A program made the position numbers and the translations under genes. A stretch of 64,000 nucleotides of DNA from Lentzea terrae (GTDB lineage Bacteria > Actinomycetota > Actinomycetes > Mycobacteriales > Pseudonocardiaceae), in assembly GCF_003265345.1 (NCBI RefSeq), contig NZ_QFWW01000007.1, positions 332,036-396,035 on the forward strand. The letters are read 5' to 3'. The notes below the pieces were generated by a model. The model was given only the letters and a program-made list of their open reading frames with translations, was not told the DNA's origin and did no database searches. Shown one piece after another: positions 40,267 through 48,292 of the stretch; the first letter of the stretch is position 1; every line of letters begins with the position of its first letter.

Positions 40267-42534
40267 CTAACCGCGCCTTTCGGTCACCCAGGTCGCGATC
40301 TGGGCGCGGGAGGTGAAGCCGAGCTTCTGCAGGATCCGCTCGACGTGCCCCTCCGCGGTTCTGCGGGCGATCACCAGCTTGGCCGCGATCTCCTTGTTCG
40401 ACATGCCACCGGCGATCAGGTCGGCCACCTGCTGCTCGCGCTTGGTCAACGGTGTGGGCGCGGCGACGGCCGGCAGCTCCTCCGCGACCTCGTCCCCGAT
40501 CGCGAACGAGATGGCGTCGTCCAGTTCGAGGTCCATGCCCTTGCGGAACACGGCGCGGAACTCCTGCTCGCCGAGCGCCGCGATGGTCGTGGCCTCGCAT
40601 TCGCCGTGCGGGGCACCGAAGTAGCGCGACCCGAACATCGGGTAGCCGACCGACTGCCAGATCTCGCTGGTGGCGCCCAGCAGCGTCGCGGCGCGGACCG
40701 CGTTGCCCTGCGAGGCCGCGATCCAGGCCAGCACCTCGATCGCGAGCACGATGCCGAGCAGGTCGTGGAACGTCCGCTTGATCCGCAGGCACTCGCGGCC
40801 GAACTGGTCGGCCCGGTCGAAGTCACCGCTCACCCACGCGCACAACGCCAGCACGTAGATCGCGTACGCCTGCGCCCACAGCTCGCCGTGCTCCTCGCCG
40901 ACGGTCTTCGCCCGCAGGCAGAGCCGTTCCGCGGCGGGGAAGTCGTGCTGGAACGTCGCCGAGATCGCGAGCTCGATGTCGGCGAGCATGGTGTGGCTGT
41001 TGACCGTCCCCTGGCCGCGGTAGAGGCGGACCGCCTCCTCGAACAGCCCGTCGGCCTGGTCCAGGTCGTCGCCGACGAGATGGGTGCACGCCAGCCGGTG
41101 CGTCGCGTAGGCGAGCGCGACCTCGTCACCCGCCGACTTCGCGTACTCCCTGCACTCCTCCAGCATGGCGGCCGACGCCGTGAGGTCGCCCTGCAACGTC
41201 GCCACATATCCGTTGACCCACAAGGTCTTCGCGCGGTCGGCCGGGGACGCGGGGATGAGCAGTGAGCGGTCCAGCCAGTGCCTGCCCTCGCCGAGCATCC
41301 CGCAGCACGCCCAGAAGAACCACAGCGTCGAGGCCAGGTGCACGCCGCGGTCGCTGCTCTCCTCGAAGCAGAAGTCCAGTGCCGACCGGAGATTCGCGTG
41401 CTCCATCCGGGTGCGCGCGAAGATCTCCGGCTGGCTCGGGCCGAACCACTCCTGCTCGCGGCGTTCGGCCCACTCGATGAAGTGGTCGCGATGCCGTTCC
41501 CGCAACACCTGCTCCCGGCCGGCGGCGCGCAGCTTCTCCAGGCCGTACTGGCGCAACGGCTCCAGCAACCGGAACCGCGTGCCCGCCGGGTGCGGTTCCG
41601 CCACGACGACGGACTTGTCGACCAGGCCCGCGAGCGAACGCATGACCTCCTCCGGCGTAACGCTGTCGCCGGAACAGACCCGTTCCGCGGCTTCGAGGTC
41701 GAACGTGCCGGCGAAGACCGACGCCCGTGCCCACAGGATCTGCTCGGACCGCGTGCACAGGTGAAAGCTCCAGTCCACCGCGGCCTGCAGCGTCTGGTGC
41801 CGCGGGTCGCCGCCGCGCTTGCCCTCCGCGAGCACCCGGAACGTGTCGTCCAATCTGGACAGCAGGTGGTCGAGCGTGAGGACGCGCAGGCGCACCGCCG
41901 CCAGTTCGATGGCCAGCGGGATGCCGCCCAGCAGCGTGCAGATCTGGGTGACCTTGTCGTGGTTGTGCAGTCCCACGGCGAAACCGGGCTCGACGGCCGC
42001 GGCCCGTTCCGCGAACAGGACCACGGCCGGGTCCTGCGGCAACGGGGCGACCTGCCAGAGGTGCTCGCCGTCGACGCCGAGACGTTCGCGGCTGGTGATC
42101 AGGATGCGCAGCCCCGGCACGCCACGCAGCAACGCGTCCACGAGGGCGGCCGCGGGTTCGACGACGTGCTCGCAGTTGTCGAGGACCATCAGCGCCTGCC
42201 GGTCCCGCAGGTGTTCCACCAGGACGGTGCGGTGCTGGCGGACCGTGTCGTCGTGGACGCCCAGTTGTTCCAGAACCGTGTGCACGACCAGTTCCGGATC
42301 CGTGACACCACTTAGTTCGACGAACCACACACCGTCGCGGAAAGCCCTCGACGTCTCCCCGGCCGCGCGCAACGCCAGGCGTGTCTTACCGACGCCACCG
42401 ACACCCGTAAGAGTGACAAGACGAGACTCGGACAGGAGTCTCCTCACCTCGGCGACGTCGAGCCTGCGGCCGACGAAACTAGTTGTGTCAGCAGGCAAAT
42501 TACCTTTGCGACCTGGGGAAAGCGAACCGCCCAC
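40267..42534 (-). CDS. LuxR-family STAND regulator (NB-ARC, helical repeats, C-terminal HTH)
   Basis: 755 residues. N-terminal NTPase with Walker A TGVGGVGKTRLAL (about 43-54), Walker B ALMVLDNCEHV and a sensor motif TSRERLGVDGEHLW. A winged-helix and TPR-like middle follows. At the C-terminus is a complete LuxR/GerE helix-turn-helix LTKREQQVADLIAGGMSNKEIAAKLVIARRTAEGHVERILQKLG. This layout is common in actinomycetes and related to LAL regulators. The GTG at 42534 follows no clear ribosome site. It converges on the LCP gene (6-bp gap). Targets unknown. Confidence 0.9.
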   Translation of the reverse strand: MGGSLSPGRKGNLPADTTSFVGRRLDVAEVRRLLSESRLVTLTGVGGVGKTRLALRAAGETSRAFRDGVWFVELSGVTDPELVVHTVLEQLGVHDDTVRQHRTVLVEHLRDRQALMVLDNCEHVVEPAAALVDALLRGVPGLRILITSRERLGVDGEHLWQVAPLPQDPAVVLFAERAAAVEPGFAVGLHNHDKVTQICTLLGGIPLAIELAAVRLRVLTLDHLLSRLDDTFRVLAEGKRGGDPRHQTLQAAVDWSFHLCTRSEQILWARASVFAGTFDLEAAERVCSGDSVTPEEVMRSLAGLVDKSVVVAEPHPAGTRFRLLEPLRQYGLEKLRAAGREQVLRERHRDHFIEWAERREQEWFGPSQPEIFARTRMEHANLRSALDFCFEESSDRGVHLASTLWFFWACCGMLGEGRHWLDRSLLIPASPADRAKTLWVNGYVATLQGDLTASAAMLEECREYAKSAGDEVALAYATHRLACTHLVGDDLDQADGLFEEAVRLYRGQGTVNSHTMLADIELAISATFQHDFPAAERLCLRAKTVGEEHGELWAQAYAIYVLALCAWVSGDFDRADQFGRECLRIKRTFHDLLGIVLAIEVLAWIAASQGNAVRAATLLGATSEIWQSVGYPMFGSRYFGAPHGECEATTIAALGEQEFRAVFRKGMDLELDDAISFAIGDEVAEELPAVAAPTPLTKREQQVADLIAGGMSNKEIAAKLVIARRTAEGHVERILQKLGFTSRAQIATWVTERRG

Positions 42535-42682
42535 AGCGGCACCCTAGGTCGGCGCGATCTCCCGCTGCAACGCGGTCCCCCGGAGGTACCAACGCCGAAA
42601 CACGGGTAGTTACCCCCTAGGTCTCCCGGTGTGACGCCTCCAACCTTGAAGGCTGGGTGCCGTTTGCGCGAGGGGACGGATC

Positions 42683-43468
42683 ATGGCCGGTGACAGCAGA
42701 GGTCTCGACGTCGACATCCGCGAGCAGAACGGCGTGCTCGTCGTCAGGTTCAGCGGCCGCCTCGACTGGTCGACGTACATGCGCGTGCAGGACGTGCTGC
42801 TCGACTGCGCCACCAAGGAGCTCGTCGGCGTGGTGGTGCAGCTCGACGACCTCGTCGCCGAGTCGCCAGCGCTGCTCGTGGTGTTCGACGTGGTGTGGCT
42901 GTCCGCGGCGCGCTGGCCGGGCATCTCGCTGAGCCTCGTCGTCAGTGATCACCAGCTGCGGGCGACGCTCGAGTCGCGTGGTCTCCCCCGGCACATCCCC
43001 ATGTACCCCACGACGCAGGCCGCGCTGACGGCGGTCGTCCGGCTGCGGCACGAGGACCGCGTGGACGCGGCGCTGCCGACGTGCCGGTGTCTGCCGCACG
43101 TGGCGGAACGGATCACCGAACGCGCCTGCGAACGGTGGGGCGTCCAGTCGTTGCTCGACGTCGCCCCGCAAGTGGCCGTGGAGCTCGTGTCGCACATCGA
43201 GGACGAGGACAGTCCGTTGGCGCTGCTGCTGCGCATGCGTGCGGACAAGTTGTCCGTTGCCGTACGCACGACCGCACGGCTGGACCTCAGGCAGTGGAAC
43301 ATCATGCGGCGCAACGTCGCGTCCATCGCCGTTTGCAACTTCACCATGGGTGAGACGCCGGCTGGCGGTGGGCGGCACATCATCTGGGCGTTGCTCGATG
43401 TGCCGGAGGACAGCCAGCGGCCCCCGAGCTACCTGCCGGAGGCCGCCGTCTTCACCCACCAGGCTTAA
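42683..43468 (+). CDS. STAS-domain protein with a degenerate histidine-kinase-like ATPase region
   Basis: 261 residues. The N-terminal half (1-115) is a STAS domain (VDIREQNGVLVVRFSGRLDWSTYMRVQDVL, GVVVQLDDLVAESPALL). The phosphorylatable Ser of anti-anti-sigma factors is not obvious: the usual DSSGL region reads LVAESPALL. The C-terminal half (about 140-225; VAVELVSHIEDEDSPLALLLRMRADKLSVAVR) looks like an RsbW-type ATPase that lost its N-box Asn. This points to a partner-switching role without kinase activity. The ribosome site GAGGGGA precedes the ATG. Confidence 0.78.
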   Translation: MAGDSRGLDVDIREQNGVLVVRFSGRLDWSTYMRVQDVLLDCATKELVGVVVQLDDLVAESPALLVVFDVVWLSAARWPGISLSLVVSDHQLRATLESRGLPRHIPMYPTTQAALTAVVRLRHEDRVDAALPTCRCLPHVAERITERACERWGVQSLLDVAPQVAVELVSHIEDEDSPLALLLRMRADKLSVAVRTTARLDLRQWNIMRRNVASIAVCNFTMGETPAGGGRHIIWALLDVPEDSQRPPSYLPEAAVFTHQA

Positions 43469-43483
43469 CGCTTCCGGGTCGTT

Positions 43484-43843
43484 CTACTGGGCGTGCATCG
43501 CCGCGATGCTGGTACGGCACGCCCGCACGACCTGACGGTTCGCCGCCGTGTCCGGGGTGCCAGTGCCGCACCTGGGACAGAAGAGCCGCGCAGTCGTCTC
43601 GTTGACGAACACCTCGAGAGGACAGCGGCACGGGCGGCACCAGCGATGGCCGGTGACCGGGATGACGTGGTCCGGCGAGGCGACGCACTGGTGCAACCAG
43701 CAACGATGCAGACCGCACGTCACTCGGGCGTGGGGATCGAGGCCGAGCTCCTCAGCCAGGTCCTCGGCGCTGAGGACCGCCGTCAACGTCGAGTCCTCCG
43801 CCTCGAAGGAGGTCACCAGCCGCAGGTGCGTGCGTCGCCTCAT
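43484..43843 (-). CDS. Cys/His-rich, probably zinc-binding protein of unknown function
   Basis: 119 residues. The first third is helical (STLTAVLSAEDLAEELGLDPHARVT). The middle has CGLHRCWLHQC and HRWCRPCRC, and later FCPRCG; the six CxC/CxxC-type pairs and nearby His could hold two zinc ions. No catalytic motif and no known family recognised. It converges on the STAS gene with a 15-bp gap and diverges from the TPR protein at 44002. Confidence 0.7.
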   Translation of the reverse strand: MRRRTHLRLVTSFEAEDSTLTAVLSAEDLAEELGLDPHARVTCGLHRCWLHQCVASPDHVIPVTGHRWCRPCRCPLEVFVNETTARLFCPRCGTGTPDTAANRQVVRACRTSIAAMHAQ

Positions 43844-44001
43844 GGCAAGAACCTTGCTCTGCCGACGGAGTCAGGTATACCCGCATTATTACCTGTTTAA
43901 TCGTCAGTTGCGCCGAATTCCATTCGGCATAGAACCCTCTTCTCACCCGCTCGTGGGCACCCTAGGCTCGGTGCAGACCGCGCGGCGCAGAGGTATTCCA
44001 C
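43844..44001. promoter_or_regulatory. Divergent AT-rich promoter region with two inverted repeats
   Basis: The space between the Cys-rich gene and the TPR gene is AT-rich in its left half (GCATTATTACCTGTTTAATC). It holds CAGGTA-N12-TACCTG (43872-43895) and a hairpin GCCGAA-TTCCA-TTCGGC (43912-43928). Both are candidate operators. AGAGG upstream of the ATG at 44002 is the ribosome site of the TPR gene. Confidence 0.45.
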
Positions 44002-44874
44002 ATGGCAGATCCTGCGTACTTCCCTCCCCCGCACTCCGCCCGCATCGGCATGAGCGATGTGGAACAGCTGGAGTCGCAGACGCATTCGCTGAGGTCGGTC
44101 GACTACCAGTACGGCGGAGGGGCGTGCCGTGACGCCGTCATCGTCCGGATCTACTGGGCGCAGCAGCTGTTGGCGGCATCGGCCACGGACATGGTGCGCT
44201 CGCGTTTGTTGTCTGCAGTAGCCGATCTGCACAACCTCGCGGGATGGACGTCGTTCGACAGCGGTCAGGTCGGCGCGGCGTATCACCATTTCGACCGTGC
44301 TCTCGATTTTGCGCGTCACGACGAGGACCTGACGACCAACATCGTTTACCGGCGTGGGCGCGTGCATCTGCATCACGGCGCACCGGGTGATGCGCTGGCT
44401 TACTTCCAGAGGGGCGCGTGCGCGCCGTTGGCGGCGAGCATCATGCATTCGAACGAGGCGTGGGCGTACGCGCGTCAGGCCCGTTCAGCGGAAGCGTTGC
44501 GTGCGTTGGGCAAGGCACAGGACGCGTTCGCGCGCGCGGACCTCTCGCACGTGCCGGACTGGGCCCGGTTCCACGACGAGACCGACCTGACGGCGATGAT
44601 CGGGACCGTCTACGCCGAACTCGGGGACACCCGGCACGCGATTCCGGCGTTGACGTCGGCGATCGAGGGGTTCGGGCCGAGCATGGCGCGCAGCTCGACG
44701 TTCTGCCTGATCGCGCTGGCCTCGTGCCACTTCCTGGACGGGGACGACGATCAGGCGCAGACCGTCGGGCTGCAGGCGATCAGTGCCGCGGAGGGGTTGC
44801 GGTCCGAGCGGGTGTGGGACCGGATGCGGCCGATGCTGCAGGTGGCGGCTTCCCGCGGGGTCTCGTTGCGCTGA
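44002..44874 (+). CDS. Orphan TPR sensor protein (paralogue of the gene at 33477)
   Basis: 290 residues, helical. It shares with the other copy the stretch LESQTHSLRSVDYQYGGGACRDAVIV, LLSAVADLHNLAGWTSFDSGQ, the YRRGRVHLHH repeat and a similar end (RSERVWDRMRPMLQ versus RTRDRMRPLKQ). No DNA-binding domain precedes it; the N-terminal 40 residues are short and Pro-rich. Like its paralogue it looks like the sensor half of an XRE-TPR regulator that stands alone. A leaderless promoter is not evident. Confidence 0.78.
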   Translation: MADPAYFPPPHSARIGMSDVEQLESQTHSLRSVDYQYGGGACRDAVIVRIYWAQQLLAASATDMVRSRLLSAVADLHNLAGWTSFDSGQVGAAYHHFDRALDFARHDEDLTTNIVYRRGRVHLHHGAPGDALAYFQRGACAPLAASIMHSNEAWAYARQARSAEALRALGKAQDAFARADLSHVPDWARFHDETDLTAMIGTVYAELGDTRHAIPALTSAIEGFGPSMARSSTFCLIALASCHFLDGDDDQAQTVGLQAISAAEGLRSERVWDRMRPMLQVAASRGVSLR

Positions 44875-44939
44875 GTCTTTGCAGAACCCGAACATTCGGC
44901 GGACCGTCTTCTGACCGTGCTGCCGCATCGTTCTGTGCC

Positions 44940-45302
44940 ATGAACATTTCGCGAATCGGTGGGCTCGTGGCCGGGATGCTGCTGCTGGGCGCTGGGACCG
45001 CGTCCGCGCAGGAACCGATCACGATCAGCCCGGAGAAGGTGCAGCAGATCTGCTCTCAGCGGGTGCCGCGGACCGAGGCTCGCGTCAAGGCGCTGACCGA
45101 CCGGATCAACGGCAGCCCGGAGACGCTGGGCTCGAAGAAGTGGATCGAGCAGAAGGCCGCCGACGCTCGTGCCGCCGGCAACACGGCACGCGCCGACGTC
45201 CTGGACGCGCGGCTGAAGCTGCGGGACGCGCAACTGGTGAAGCTGGGCAAGGCCGCGGAGCGGGTCGCCAAGTTCAAGTCCGAGCACTGCGGGTCCAAGT
45301 GA
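44940..45302 (+). CDS. Small secreted helical protein at the head of a two-component operon
   Basis: 120 residues. Signal peptide MNISRIGGLVAGMLLLGAGTASA, then a charged, almost wholly helical mature part (SPEKVQQICSQRVPRTEARVKALTDRI; ADVLDARLKLRDAQLVKLGKAAERVAKFKSEHC) with two Cys that may bridge its ends. Size and helicity recall periplasmic stress sensors of the CpxP kind, though I see no LTxxQ motif. Joined to the lipoprotein gene by a GTGA overlap, then to a response regulator and kinase. It may modulate the kinase from outside the membrane. Confidence 0.8.
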   Translation: MNISRIGGLVAGMLLLGAGTASAQEPITISPEKVQQICSQRVPRTEARVKALTDRINGSPETLGSKKWIEQKAADARAAGNTARADVLDARLKLRDAQLVKLGKAAERVAKFKSEHCGSK

Positions 45303-45430
45303 GGTGGGTTGCTCTTGTGCTGTTGGTCCTGTCGCTGACGGCGTGCCGGGGCGAGGCGCCGGTGTCGGACCTCGATGATGTGGAATCAACGCTGAACAGC
45401 ATCGAGTCGGACATCAACCAGCCGGGGTGA
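45299..45430 (+). CDS. 43-residue lipoprotein
   Basis: MRWVALVLLVLSLTACRGEAPV is a short lipoprotein signal with the lipobox LTAC; the mature part is only about 28 residues, acidic and helical (SDLDDVESTLNSIESDINQPG). The GTG start overlaps the previous stop (GTGA at 45299-45302), and the response-regulator gene starts 4 nt after its stop. It is a genuine small gene because of the lipobox and coupling; function unknown. Confidence 0.75.
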   Translation: MRWVALVLLVLSLTACRGEAPVSDLDDVESTLNSIESDINQPG

Positions 45431-45434
45431 ACGC

Positions 45435-46106
45435 GTGGAACGTGGCCTGGTGCTCGTCGTGGAGGACGAACCGGCGATCGCCGAGCTCGTCGCGCTCTAC
45501 CTGCGGCGCGACGGCTTCGGCGTGCAGGTCGAGTCCTCGGGGGACGCGGCACTGGCCGCGGTCCGTTCGTTGTCGCCGGTCGCCGTGGTCCTGGACGTGG
45601 GTCTGCCGGGCATGAACGGCATCGAGGTCTGCCGCGCGCTGCGTGCCGCGGGCGACTGGACCCCGGTGCTGTTCGTGACCGCACGCGATGACGAGGTGGA
45701 TCGCTTGCTGGGCCTGGAACTCGGCGCCGACGACTACATCACCAAACCGTTCAGCCCGCGCGAACTGGCTCTGCGCGTCCGAACCGTGCTGCGGCGCTCT
45801 TCCAGTGTTGTCTCGGAGGTTCTGCAGGTGGGCTCGGTGCGGCTGGACGTCGGCGAACGTCGTGCGTTTGCCGGTTCTGCGGAGGTTTCGTTGACCTCGA
45901 CGGAGTTCAGCCTGCTCGCGTACCTGATGAAGCACCCGCGTCAGGTGTTCTCGCGCGAGCAGTTGCTGAGCGCCGTGTGGGGTTACGCCTCCGTCGCCGG
46001 CACGCGCACGGTCGACGTGCACATCGCCCAGCTGCGGGCCAAGTTCGGCGCTTCGAGTCCAATTCGGACGGTGCGCGGTGTCGGCTACTCGGCGGACGCG
46101 TCATGA
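45435..46106 (+). CDS. OmpR/PhoB-family response regulator
   Basis: 223 residues. Receiver domain with acidic pocket VVEDEP, the phosphoacceptor Asp in VVLDVGLPGMNG, Thr in FVTARD and Lys in ITKPF. The C-terminal winged helix has VSLTSTEFSLLAYLMKHPRQVFSREQLLSAVWGY and TVDVHIAQLRAKFG...IRTVRGVGYSA. The GTG start lies 4 nt after the lipoprotein stop, and the kinase begins in an ATGA overlap. The pair surely works together; the signal is unknown. Confidence 0.93.
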   Translation: MERGLVLVVEDEPAIAELVALYLRRDGFGVQVESSGDAALAAVRSLSPVAVVLDVGLPGMNGIEVCRALRAAGDWTPVLFVTARDDEVDRLLGLELGADDYITKPFSPRELALRVRTVLRRSSSVVSEVLQVGSVRLDVGERRAFAGSAEVSLTSTEFSLLAYLMKHPRQVFSREQLLSAVWGYASVAGTRTVDVHIAQLRAKFGASSPIRTVRGVGYSADAS

Positions 46107-47410
46107 ACCTCGCCGCCCGCATCGCCTTGCTGTGTCTGGGAGTCGCGTTCGTCGCCGTGCTCGTCGCCGGCCTCGTGTCGACCCGGCTGGTGCTGTCCAC
46201 CTCACAACAGGTGAGCCGCGAGATCCTGCGCTCCCAGGCCGACGTGGTGTCGGGCCAGATCTCCAACGCTCGGGTCGAGCAGGTCCTGGAGGGTCAGGGG
46301 ATCGCGATCGTCCGCATCTCCTCGTCCGGTGAGATTTCCGGCTCCGATCGTGCAGCCGTGCGTGCGGCTCGCGACGTGGGTGCGGGTCGCGTTGTGGGCG
46401 GTGAGCCGGTGTCCAGCGTGAGCGGCCGCCTGAACGTGGAGGCCCGCGCGTCAGGGGCCGGCGGCTTCGCTCTCGTGCAGGAGACCGAGACCAGCAACAC
46501 CTACCGCAAACTGGTCCGCAACATCCTGTTCGCCCTGGGCATCGGCCTGGCCGTGGCGTGCCTGGCCGGCCTGGCCCTGGGTTCCGTCCTGGCCCGTCCG
46601 TTGAAACGCGTGGCCTCCGTGGCGCACTCGATGAGCACGGGCCGCCGCGACCTCCGCGTGCCGGTGGCGGGGACGGTCGAGCTCGCTGAGGTGGCCACCT
46701 CCGTCAACTCACTCGCAGATGCCTTGCAGCGCAGTGAATCCCGCCAACGCGACTTCCTGCTCTCGGTCTCCCACGAGCTCCGCACCCCGCTCACCGCCGT
46801 GACGGGCTTCGCGGAATCCCTGGCCGACGGCGTGGTGTCCGGCGCGCAGGTGGCCCCGGTCGGCACGGTCATCCTCGACGAGGCCCGTCGCCTGGACCGG
46901 CTGGTGACCGACCTGCTGGACCTGGCCCGCCTGGGCGCCGACGACTTCCGCCTGGACATGGCGGCCGTGGCCCTGGAACCCGTCGTGCGCTCAGCGGCCG
47001 AGGTCTGGCACGCCCGCTGCCACGCGCGAGGCGTGGCTTTCTCTTTGGATGTCACGGCCTCACCCACCGTGTGGGCCGACGCGCGCCGGTTGCGCCAGGT
47101 CATCGACGGTCTGATGGAGAACGCGTTGCGCGTCACGCCCGCCGGTCGCCCGGTGGTGCTCGCGCTGTCGTCCGTGCTGGAGGTGCGGGACGGCGGGCCA
47201 GGACTGGCGGCGGAGGACTACCCCGTCGCGTTCGACCGCGGGGTGTTGCACGCGCGGTACCAGGAGACGCGGCCGGTGGGCACCGGGGTGGGGCTGGCGC
47301 TGGTGCACGGGCTGGTCACGCGGATGGGCGGGACGATCAAGGCGGGACCTGCCCCGGAAGGTGGCGCCGCCTTCACCGTCACGTTGCCTACTTCGCCTGG
47401 GGCAGCTTGA
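46103..47410 (+). CDS. Sensor histidine kinase
   Basis: 435 residues. Two membrane helices (IALLCLGVAFVAVLVAGLV; ILFALGIGLAVACLAGLALGSV) flank an outer sensor of about 110 residues. A HAMP domain (RPLKRVASVAHSMSTG) follows, then the H-box FLLSVSHELRTPLTAVTGF, N-box GLMENALRV and G-boxes EVRDGGPGL and GTGVGLALVHGL. The start overlaps the regulator stop (ATGA). The 3' end overlaps the convergent exonuclease gene by 23 bp. The secreted protein and lipoprotein upstream may feed the sensor. Confidence 0.93.
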   Translation: MNLAARIALLCLGVAFVAVLVAGLVSTRLVLSTSQQVSREILRSQADVVSGQISNARVEQVLEGQGIAIVRISSSGEISGSDRAAVRAARDVGAGRVVGGEPVSSVSGRLNVEARASGAGGFALVQETETSNTYRKLVRNILFALGIGLAVACLAGLALGSVLARPLKRVASVAHSMSTGRRDLRVPVAGTVELAEVATSVNSLADALQRSESRQRDFLLSVSHELRTPLTAVTGFAESLADGVVSGAQVAPVGTVILDEARRLDRLVTDLLDLARLGADDFRLDMAAVALEPVVRSAAEVWHARCHARGVAFSLDVTASPTVWADARRLRQVIDGLMENALRVTPAGRPVVLALSSVLEVRDGGPGLAAEDYPVAFDRGVLHARYQETRPVGTGVGLALVHGLVTRMGGTIKAGPAPEGGAAFTVTLPTSPGAA

Positions 47411-48248
47411 CCTTCTTCTTCGCGCCGGGCGACGACGGCGGCGGCACCACCGGCCCGATGTCCCCGTCCGGCGCCGTGTCCAGGTCCACGATCACCGGCG
47501 CGTGGTCGCTGGGCCCGGTCCCCTTGCGCGCATGCCGGTCGACCCAAGCGGCCTGCACCCTCGGTGCGACGGAAGACGAAGCCAGGATCAGGTCGATCCG
47601 CATTCCCAGGTCCCGGTGGAACATCCCGGCCCGGTAGTCCCAGTAGCTGAAGATCCGCTCGTTGGGCCACCGATCCCGCACCACGTCGTGAAAGCCGAGC
47701 GCCTGAATGGCCTGCAACGCGGCCCGCTCCGGCTCGGTCACGTGCGTCTGCCCGATGTAGGCCTCGGGATCGAAGACGTCGGCATCGGCAGGAGCGATGT
47801 TGATGTCCCCGCACACCAGGGCGTCGTCGGGCCCGGCCTCCAGCACGTCCCGCAACGCGGCGAGCCACTCCAGCTTGTACTTGTAGTGGTCCGACTCGGG
47901 CTCACGGCCGTTGGGCACGTACAGCGAGTGCACGCGCACCCCACCACACGTGGCGGACACCGCGCGGGCTTCGACGTGCGGGAATCCGGGCGCCCCGGCC
48001 ACGCCGACCGCGACGTCGTCCAGCCCGACCCTGGACAGCAGGGCGACGCCGTTCCACTGCGTCTCGCCGAACAGCGCCACCTCGTAGCCGCGCTCAGCCA
48101 GTTCCGCGCCGAGCAAGGCCGTGAAGGCGTCATCGGCCAGCTTGGTCTCCTGCAGGCACACGACATCGGGCTTGCGCTGGTCCAGCCAGGGCAGGAGCCT
48201 CGGCACGCGCTGCTTGACCGAATTCACGTTCCACGTCGCCACTCGCAC
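47388..48248 (-). CDS. xthA: Exodeoxyribonuclease III / AP endonuclease
   Basis: 286 residues of the ExoIII family: VATWNVNSVKQR, VCLQETKLADD (metal-binding Glu), SLYVPNGREPES, VCGDINIAP (Asp-Asn), MRIDLILAS and SDHAPVIVDL (catalytic Asp-His). It repairs abasic sites and 3' blocks. A basic Pro-rich tail ends PGAKKKVKLPQAK. The GTG at 48248 is used because a TACGGT box sits 7 nt upstream and the protein then starts VRVATWNVNS like its relatives; GTG 48266 is an alternative. Confidence 0.93.
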   Translation of the reverse strand: MRVATWNVNSVKQRVPRLLPWLDQRKPDVVCLQETKLADDAFTALLGAELAERGYEVALFGETQWNGVALLSRVGLDDVAVGVAGAPGFPHVEARAVSATCGGVRVHSLYVPNGREPESDHYKYKLEWLAALRDVLEAGPDDALVCGDINIAPADADVFDPEAYIGQTHVTEPERAALQAIQALGFHDVVRDRWPNERIFSYWDYRAGMFHRDLGMRIDLILASSSVAPRVQAAWVDRHARKGTGPSDHAPVIVDLDTAPDGDIGPVVPPPSSPGAKKKVKLPQAK

Positions 48249-48292
48249 GCAGTCAACCGTAGTCACCGGAACTCAAGCCCGCATCGAACGCT

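Noticed and set aside
25353-43468. The cluster of SARP, LuxR, P450s, ferredoxins, glycosyltransferases and an ABC-F suggested a natural-product gene cluster.
   Set aside because: There is no core biosynthetic gene (PKS, NRPS, terpene synthase, RiPP precursor with its enzymes). The genes form separate small units with their own regulators.
45299-45430. Considered a frameshifted tail of the preceding secreted protein.
   Set aside because: It has its own lipobox signal, a GTGA start overlap and a clean stop; it is a small lipoprotein gene.
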